Shown piece by piece: positions 5,165-8,658 of a stretch of DNA of 8,658 bases. Each line of letters opens with the position of its first letter. The first letter of the stretch is position 1. The position numbers were made by a program, and so were the translations under genes. The stretch spans positions 1 to 8,658 of the forward strand of contig CAZNFC010000034.1 in assembly GCA_964572885.1 (NCBI GenBank), read 5' to 3'. This DNA comes from UBA10107 sp964572885. Lineage in GTDB: Archaea > Nanobdellota > Nanobdellia > Woesearchaeales > UBA10107. The notes below the pieces were generated by a model. That model searched no databases. It worked only from the letters and a program-made list of their open reading frames with translations, and was not told the DNA's origin.

Positions 5165-5982
5165 AAAATCTGATAGTTACATACTCTGATGCAAGATATG
5201 GTGAATTTCTTATAAATCACTGGCTGAGATCATTGAAAGAAAATGTCGATATCAATAACGCAGACATAGCTGTCCTTGACTATGGTTTGACAGATAATCA
5301 GATATCAAGATTAAAGAAAGAGAACATAATAGTGCATAAAGGAGTCAGAGATGGCCATGTCAATTGCGTCCGATTCAGGGACTTGGCAAAATTTCTTGAG
5401 AATAGAAAATATTCCCAAATATTGTCAACTGACGGGGGAGATGTAATATTTCAGGCAGGATTGGATGAAGTTTTCAATAAAGACAAGGATTACTTCAGAG
5501 CAGTATGCGAGGAATTCGGAATATTGAACCGAACTTTGAAACTTCAGAAAAATTTCAGAGCGGAACATAAGGATAAAGTATTTAATTTCCTGTCAGGGAA
5601 AAAACAAATAAATGCAGGAGTGATTTTCGCTCCTTACGGCAAGTTCAAAAAATTATGCAAGGAATGTTACTCTATGATCGATGATAATCCTGAATTTGGA
5701 TTAGACCAATTGGCAGTCAACTACATAATGCACAGGGATGGATTCAAAGAGCTTGATGAGAAGTATAATTTCATAATAACGACTTCTAAAAATGATTTTT
5801 TCATAAAAAATGGCGTTTTTTACCTGAAGAACGGAGAGAAGATTCCGATCATCCACAATGCCGGAAACAAGAAAATACTAAGGCCGATTAAAGACTTCGG
5901 ATATGGAGCAGATCATAACGAGGTCAAGCCTGTACACTTCATTTTAAGAACGATAAGCAAGACATTCAGTAAAATTATTTAA
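5161..5982 (+). CDS. GT8-like (GT-A fold) glycosyltransferase
   Basis: Probable nucleotide-sugar glycosyltransferase of 273 aa. The N-terminus MKNLIVTYSDARYGEFL followed by ADIAVLDYGL resembles the Rossmann-like start of GT-A enzymes. A candidate metal-binding site is STDGGDVIF (D91, D94), a variant of DxD. The segments QINAGVIFAPYGKF (N151) and GLDQLAVNYIM (D182-Q183) match the NAG...DQ pattern of glycogenin/galactosyltransferase-like (GT8) proteins, and IIHNAGNKK (H232) fits the C-terminal metal-ligand His. No signal or membrane segment is seen. Coupling to DedA by a 4-bp overlap suggests a shared role at the envelope. Sugar donor and acceptor cannot be told. Its end directly abuts the end of the convergent GT4 gene. 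Confidence 0.72.
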   Translation: MKNLIVTYSDARYGEFLINHWLRSLKENVDINNADIAVLDYGLTDNQISRLKKENIIVHKGVRDGHVNCVRFRDLAKFLENRKYSQILSTDGGDVIFQAGLDEVFNKDKDYFRAVCEEFGILNRTLKLQKNFRAEHKDKVFNFLSGKKQINAGVIFAPYGKFKKLCKECYSMIDDNPEFGLDQLAVNYIMHRDGFKELDEKYNFIITTSKNDFFIKNGVFYLKNGEKIPIIHNAGNKKILRPIKDFGYGADHNEVKPVHFILRTISKTFSKII

Positions 5983-7152
5983 TTAATTGCATAATCTTTT
6001 GTAAGTTTTCTCAAGAACATCTGTCACTTTCAAAAGGTCATGTCGTTTTGCAATCATAGCGGAATTCTTCCCGAATTTTTTTACCAATCCAGGATTTTTC
6101 ACCAAAACCTCTATTTTTGCAGCCATATCTTCGGCATTATTTTTTTCTGTTACGAATCCATTAAATCCGTTTTTCACTACATCAGGAACTGCATAAGCAT
6201 TTACGCCTATTACAGGAAGACCACTTGCCATGGCTTCAAGGATAACAAGTCCTTGTGTCTCCATTGGAGAAGCAGTCAAAAAAACGTCAGCATTTTTATA
6301 TATTTTCGGAAGTTTTTCGTGTGCAATATAACCTGAGAATTTTACATACTTAGAAACACCATATTGTTTTGCGACTATTTTAAGATGATTCAAAGCAGGT
6401 CCGCTCCCGATGATCTCATAGATTATATCTTTCCTGTATTTTTTATCTACAAGGCTAAATGCTTTTATGGTCTCATCTACCTTCTTTTCATAAGATATCC
6501 TGCCAACGTGAATTAATCTCGTGACAGAATCCATATATTTATCTTTAGATTTGAAAAGGGATGTATCTATTCCGTTGGATATCACGACAACTTTCTTTTT
6601 CATTCCTCTTCTGACCAATTCCTTTTTTATTGAATTTGAAGGAGAGATGACAACATCACACCTATTGTATAATTTCAGAGTAAGGTCCCATATTATTCTC
6701 TTTAACGGAGAGTCCCACGGCTTGCTCTTGATGATGTTCAGCTCGCTGATCCTTTTCGGAAGAAGATAATGAGTGAATTCTGCGGCAATTGTGTGATATG
6801 TGCCGATTAATGGTAATTTAAGCTTATTAGCTATTCTGGCCCCGATCACACCCAATGAAGAAAATGTCTCGATATGGACTATGTCAGGATTAAAAGAAGT
6901 GACTTCAGCTAAGCATTTTCTGTAATATGGCAGCACCATCTTAAAATCTTTATATGTCGGAGCAGAAATCGAAGGAATACGCACAATTCTGATATTTTTA
7001 TTGTATTTTTGTTCAACATAGTTGCCGTATTTTGGAGCAATGATAAGAAATTTATGTCCTTTTTTAGAAAGAATACGTGTAGAATTTAATATAGATACAA
7101 CCACTCCATCAGTTCCCGGAAGAAAAGTATCCGTAAATATTGTGATATTCAT
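5983..7152 (-). CDS. GT4-family glycosyltransferase (GT-B fold)
   Basis: Retaining glycosyltransferase of 389 aa, similar in layout to diacylglycerol glucosyltransferase/PimB-like members. The N-terminal domain opens MNITIFTDTFLPGTDGVVVS with the Gly-rich loop at 13-16, and carries DIVHIETFSSLG (90-101) and IGTYHTIAAEFTHY (116-129). The C-terminal donor domain begins at about 195 (NGID) and shows HVGRISYEKKVD (R218, K223/K224) and the E-x7-E motif PMETQGLVILEAMASGLPVIG with E298 and E306. The family modifies lipids or glycans on the cytoplasmic membrane face; the exact acceptor is not readable. A minus-strand TATA box is 27 nt before the ATG, so the mRNA is probably leaderless. Confidence 0.9.
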   Translation of the reverse strand: MNITIFTDTFLPGTDGVVVSILNSTRILSKKGHKFLIIAPKYGNYVEQKYNKNIRIVRIPSISAPTYKDFKMVLPYYRKCLAEVTSFNPDIVHIETFSSLGVIGARIANKLKLPLIGTYHTIAAEFTHYLLPKRISELNIIKSKPWDSPLKRIIWDLTLKLYNRCDVVISPSNSIKKELVRRGMKKKVVVISNGIDTSLFKSKDKYMDSVTRLIHVGRISYEKKVDETIKAFSLVDKKYRKDIIYEIIGSGPALNHLKIVAKQYGVSKYVKFSGYIAHEKLPKIYKNADVFLTASPMETQGLVILEAMASGLPVIGVNAYAVPDVVKNGFNGFVTEKNNAEDMAAKIEVLVKNPGLVKKFGKNSAMIAKRHDLLKVTDVLEKTYKRLCN

Positions 7153-7171
7153 AAAAGCAATATCTTATGTT

Positions 7172-7184
7172 AAGTTTATATAGA
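7172..7184 (-). promoter_or_regulatory. TATA box for the GT4 gene
   Basis: On the minus strand tctatataaactt is centred about 27 nt before the ATG at 7152, placing the transcript start at or beside the start codon. Confidence 0.65.
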
Positions 7185-7233
7185 TTTCCATGGATATGCA
7201 ATGTACTTTAACTTTTTTAGCAGGAATAAGCTT

Positions 7234-7785
7234 CTATTTCCTGGCTACATAAACAAAAGCTGGAGGCAAGTTCTTCCAAACTATCCTTGATTTTTTAACA
7301 TCATGGAATTTCTCATTTAACTTTCTTCTGAAATTAATTCCGGCTGGAAGGATAAGACCATGCACATAGGCAAAAGTAGAGAATGTTCCGTTTGGAGCAA
7401 GTGAATCGTATATTGCTGCAAGAAGCTCATTTTGCTGTTCATCATTAAAAATTGCCCAAGGCAGTCCTGAAACTATACATCCTGCTTTTGCGCCTCTCAA
7501 ATATTTGCTAATATTTACAGCAGAATCTTTGTAAACTTCAACACCGCTGAATCTTTCTCTTATTTGCTCGGCAAATACATCTTTATATTCTATTGCCAAG
7601 AAGCGCGAATCCGATCTTTTTTTGCTGCATATCAACTCGGTAAAACTTCCTGTTCCTGGACCTAACTCCACAATGACCTGAGATCCATCTAATTCTGCAG
7701 TTATCAATTCAGCAAGTCCTTTAGAACTTGGAGCAATAGCCCCTATTGATTTAGGGTCTTTTATGAATTCTGTTAAAAATCTCAT
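7234..7785 (-). CDS. SAM-dependent methyltransferase, PmtA-like (phospholipid N-methyltransferase type)
   Basis: Class I methyltransferase, 183 aa from the chosen start. It begins MRFLTEFIKDPKSIGAIAPSSKGLAELI, the opening typical of the PmtA-like group (F-x-R/K-x-P-x-x-x-GAIAPSS). SAM motif I is VIVELGPGTGSFT (37-49), the acidic motif II is AIEY (64-67), and motif IV is VSGLPW (105-110). The end KNLPPAFVYVARK is also group-like. KsgA-like RNA dimethylases share motif I but are longer, so they are less likely. The reading frame stays open upstream to 7983, but that extension runs antisense through the tRNA-Ser and its remnant and is not family-like. ATG at 7785 lies 26 nt downstream of a minus-strand TATA, supporting a leaderless start. 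Substrate is uncertain: lipid or another small molecule. Confidence 0.78.
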   Translation of the reverse strand: MRFLTEFIKDPKSIGAIAPSSKGLAELITAELDGSQVIVELGPGTGSFTELICSKKRSDSRFLAIEYKDVFAEQIRERFSGVEVYKDSAVNISKYLRGAKAGCIVSGLPWAIFNDEQQNELLAAIYDSLAPNGTFSTFAYVHGLILPAGINFRRKLNEKFHDVKKSRIVWKNLPPAFVYVARK

Positions 7786-7804
7786 CAAAATGGCGAATAA
7801 CAAC

Positions 7805-7816
7805 ATATATTTAAAG
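7805..7816. promoter_or_regulatory. Near-palindromic TATA box facing both ways
   Basis: The sequence atatatttaaag reads ctttaaatatat on the other strand. Its centre lies about 26 nt from the methyltransferase ATG (7785, minus) and about 29 nt from the first base of the tRNA-Ser-like 5' copy (7840, plus). One element seems to serve both divergent transcripts. No other TATA-like sequence is seen for either gene. Confidence 0.6.
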
Positions 7817-7837
7817 CCACTTGTTTTTGAGAATATT

Positions 7838-7853
7838 GTGCCAGCATCGCATA
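7838..7853 (+). repeat. Upstream copy of tRNA-Ser(CGA) 5' end
   Basis: Sixteen bases gtgccagcatcgcata are identical to 7900-7915, which is nt -2 to +14 of the intact tRNA-Ser(CGA). The repeat ends in the D-loop, as does the tRNA-Glu repeat. Confidence 0.92.
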
Positions 7854-7901
7854 CAATCTCGGCAAAGCCGAGCTGTCGCGATTCGACACTCGTATGCTCG
7901 T
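7840..7901 (+). pseudogene. tRNA-Ser-like 5' remnant lacking the anticodon
   Basis: The 62-bp unit begins with exact tRNA-Ser nt 1-14. It continues with hairpin ctcggc-aaa-gccgag (7858-7872), whose stem tcggc/gccga resembles the real anticodon stem tcggt/accga with a compensated last pair, while the 7-nt loop holding CGA has shrunk to AAA. Next comes tgtcg-cgatt-cgaca (7874-7888), in the place and with the outer bases of the tRNA variable arm (tgtc...gac). T-arm and 3' acceptor are absent. The bases gcatac (7849-7854) can pair with gtatgc (7892-7897), closing a three-way junction. The match beyond nt 14 is an alignment by eye. It may be an eroded tRNA copy or a selected precursor structure. 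Confidence 0.55.
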
Positions 7902-7998
7902 GCCAGCATCGCATAATCCGGTATTGCGTCGGTCTCGAAACTAATGTAAGAAAACCGATGTCTGAAAAGACTTCCAGGTTCAAATCCTGGTGCTGGCG
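7902..7998 (+). tRNA. tRNA-Ser(CGA), intron-containing, class II
   Basis: Acceptor gccagca (7902-7908) pairs fully with tgctggc (7991-7997), and the discriminator is G (7998). D-stem gca/tgc, G26, anticodon stem tcggt (7929-7933)/accga (7954-7958). The 20-nt loop resolves to ctcgaaa with anticodon CGA at 7936-7938 plus a 13-nt intron. The variable arm (7959-7973) folds tgtc/gac, and the T-arm is ccagg ttcaaat cctgg. Layout and total length (97 nt) equal those of tRNA-Ser(GGA). No TATA lies 25-30 nt upstream of 7902, so its 5' end must be processed from a precursor that begins near 7840. Confidence 0.92.
7940..7952 (+). other. 13-nt intron in tRNA-Ser(CGA), position 37/38
   Basis: Removing actaatgtaagaa restores the 7-nt loop. 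Both junctions read AA|A inside AAA triplets (7938-7940, 7951-7953). The bases ctcg (7934-7937) face taag (7947-7950) with two Watson-Crick pairs, one wobble and one mismatch, a relaxed bulge-helix-bulge. The length and position are the same as in tRNA-Ser(GGA), but the intron sequence differs. Confidence 0.82.
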
Positions 7999-7999
7999 G

Positions 8000-8010
8000 T
8001 TAAATATTTT
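8000..8010 (+). promoter_or_regulatory. AT-rich element after tRNA-Ser, possible TATA box
   Basis: The sequence ttaaatatttt could drive a transcript starting near 8028-8034, at the foot of the 3' remnant hairpin, giving the zinc-ribbon gene a leader of about 45-50 nt. That would differ from the mostly leaderless genes here. It could equally be a T-rich terminator for the tRNA. Confidence 0.35.
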
Positions 8011-8053
8011 GTGCGTAGCTAGGAGGTCTCGGAACCGAAGGTTCTGAGGTGGG

Positions 8054-8069
8054 AATCCTGGTGCTGGCG
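8054..8069 (+). repeat. Downstream copy of tRNA-Ser(CGA) 3' end
   Basis: Sixteen bases aatcctggtgctggcg are identical to 7983-7998, covering part of the T-loop, the 3' T-stem, the 3' acceptor strand and the discriminator. The copy stops at the exact end of the tRNA; the flanking bases differ. Confidence 0.92.
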
Positions 8070-8078
8070 TTCATAACT

Positions 8079-8366
8079 ATGGTAAAAGTACAATACAAAG
8101 AAAAATGCAAGATATGCAAGAAGAACATGGTACTGATGACTTCAAGGAATCAGTTCCCTATATGCTATGACTGCGAAAAGGCACAGCTTCAGGGAGAGAT
8201 AAAAGATCCTGAGATGAAAAAGATGTTTGATATTCCTGAAGAATATTATAAAAATAATTCTTTTTTGAGAAGCATAAAGAAAAATTATCTGAGATTCGGA
8301 AGTCTAAGCGAAAAACAGATTGAGATGTTCAGGAAAGTTGCAGAAGATATGAAGAATAAGGTTTAA
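8079..8366 (+). CDS. Small zinc-ribbon protein, function unknown
   Basis: The 95-aa product has an N-terminal treble-clef or zinc-ribbon pair, C10-x2-C13 (CKICKK) and C29-x2-C32 (CYDCEK), spaced 15 residues apart, followed by a charged helical tail (DPEMKKMFDIPEEYYKNNSFLRSIKKNYLRFG...EKQIEMFRKVAEDMK). The layout suggests a nucleic-acid- or protein-binding adaptor; the family resembles small conserved proteins of uncultured archaea but is not named here. ATG at 8079 was chosen because the upstream in-frame GTG at 8049 would translate the tRNA-Ser 3' copy. The start is 9 bp after that copy, so the gene may depend on a transcript passing through the tRNA remnant. Confidence 0.75.
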   Translation: MVKVQYKEKCKICKKNMVLMTSRNQFPICYDCEKAQLQGEIKDPEMKKMFDIPEEYYKNNSFLRSIKKNYLRFGSLSEKQIEMFRKVAEDMKNKV

Positions 8367-8370
8367 AAAC
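8361..8370 (+). promoter_or_regulatory. TATA box for the transporter gene
   Basis: The sequence gtttaaaaac overlaps the stop of the zinc-ribbon gene and is centred about 27 nt before the ATG at 8393, fitting a leaderless mRNA. Confidence 0.55.
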
Positions 8371-8392
8371 AACACCTCTATTGTAAAATACA

Positions 8393-8658
8393 ATGAAGAT
8401 AGACAAAAAACAGGAAGATAAGCTCAAGAAACAGGCATGCGACATAAGCATAAAAGAAGGTTCTGCATACAGCGTCAGCGAAGGAATGGGATTGAAATAC
8501 ATAACTCCTTACGCGATAGCGCTTGGAGCGAATAACGAGCACATAGGTATTCTTAACTCGTTGCCTCAGTTAATAGGAAGTTTTCTTGAATTATATTCGA
8601 TAAAGATAATGAAGAAGTTCACAAGGAAAAAGATCGTCTCGACTGTCGTTTTCCTTCA
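8393..8658 (+). CDS. Probable MFS transporter, N-terminal part (runs off window)
   Basis: The frame is open from ATG 8393 to the window end (88 codons). After a charged N-terminus (MKIDKKQEDKLKKQACDISIKEG) comes GSAYSVSEGMGLKYITPYAIALGANNEHIGILNSLPQLIGSFLEL, the pattern of the first two transmembrane helices of MFS-type proteins (first helix, a short loop with a polar break, then a second helix). A basic loop KKFTRKKIV follows, in the position of the conserved MFS cytoplasmic loop between helices 2 and 3, leading into the next hydrophobic stretch (STVVFL). The substrate cannot be inferred. The rest of the gene is needed to confirm the family. Confidence 0.7.
   Translation, partial: MKIDKKQEDKLKKQACDISIKEGSAYSVSEGMGLKYITPYAIALGANNEHIGILNSLPQLIGSFLELYSIKIMKKFTRKKIVSTVVFL

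Larger units (their letters stand above)
7999..8069 (+). pseudogene. tRNA-Ser-like 3' remnant
   Basis: The 71-bp unit ends with an exact copy of the last 16 bases of tRNA-Ser(CGA) including its discriminator. Ahead of that copy ggtctcggaac (8025-8035) matches ggtctcgaaac of the anticodon arm (7931-7941) at 10 of 11 bases, and tcgg-aa-ccga resembles the anticodon stem without its loop and without the intron. The unit also forms the strong hairpin ctcggaacc-gaa-ggttctgag (8028-8048). A proper T-arm 5' strand, D-arm and 5' acceptor are missing, so it cannot be a tRNA by itself. An AT-rich run (8000-8010) at its start may end tRNA transcription or act as a TATA box. Confidence 0.5.

Noticed and set aside
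7786..7983. N-terminal extension of the methyltransferase frame (66 extra residues)
   Set aside because: It runs antisense through tRNA-Ser(CGA), its remnant and the promoter; the family-like sequence begins at the internal Met at 7785, which has a correctly spaced TATA box.
7840..7998. Split or permuted tRNA
   Set aside because: The inner tRNA is complete and in normal order; the outer pieces lack T-arm or D-arm and an anticodon, so they are not needed to build it.
7763..8047. Plus-strand 94-aa ORF across the tRNA-Ser region
   Set aside because: It overlaps the tRNA and structured repeats, has Arg/Cys/Ser-rich noncoding-like composition and no promoter or family signal.
7983..8069. attL/attR of an integrated virus or plasmid
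   Set aside because: The repeats match the usual attachment site but only about 55 bp lie between them and no integrase or viral gene is in the window; retained only as one possible origin of the repeat.
1..8658. CRISPR array or insertion sequence
   Set aside because: No regularly spaced repeats and no transposase-like frame were seen on either strand, despite the Cas4-like nuclease.

Overview
The window looks like a chromosomal piece of an AT-rich archaeon, possibly a DPANN-type lineage with a small genome; the placement is an inference from style, not from a search. Visible archaeal marks are an aEF1A gene followed by an archaeal-type uS10 gene, TATA boxes about 24-30 nt upstream of most gene starts with little or no Shine-Dalgarno sequence (largely leaderless mRNAs), tRNAs without an encoded CCA, and two tRNA-Ser genes with 13-nt introns at position 37/38 in a bulge-helix-bulge-like context.

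Layout. 2-1618: 3' end of the translation operon (aEF1A C-terminal three quarters, uS10, then a tightly coupled unknown 94-aa protein). 1658-2807: intron-containing tRNA-Ser(GGA) followed within 3 nt by an FAD/NAD(P) oxidoreductase. 2854-3435: tRNA-Lys(CTT) and an unknown 151-aa protein. 3419-4267 (minus): a Cas4/RecB-like PD-(D/E)XK nuclease with four candidate iron-sulfur cysteines. 4380-5982: tRNA-Glu(CTC) preceded by a structured tRNA-like remnant, then a DedA-family membrane protein overlapping a GT8-like glycosyltransferase. 5983-7152 (minus): a GT4 glycosyltransferase. 7234-7785 (minus): a PmtA-like SAM methyltransferase. 7838-8069: tRNA-Ser(CGA) flanked on both sides by tRNA-like remnants. 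8079-8658: a small zinc-ribbon protein and the 5' end of a probable MFS transporter.

The DedA protein, both glycosyltransferases and the methyltransferase would fit envelope or lipid work, but they lie in three transcription units and this is only a loose theme.

The strongest unexplained signal is at two tRNA genes of different isotype. Each has a second copy of its own 5' end, from nt -2 to about +14/15, placed 82 bp (Glu) or 62 bp (Ser) upstream and followed by stable hairpins. In both, the only TATA box sits at the correct tRNA distance (28-30 nt) from the upstream partial copy, not from the intact tRNA. At tRNA-Ser(CGA) the last 16 nt of the tRNA are also repeated 71 bp downstream, so a truncated 5' copy, an intact gene and a truncated 3' copy lie in a row, and the outer acceptor strands could pair around the inner tRNA. 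The other two tRNAs (Ser-GGA, Lys) show none of this. Whether these are eroded tandem tRNA duplicates, insertion scars or working precursor-RNA structures cannot be settled from the sequence alone.
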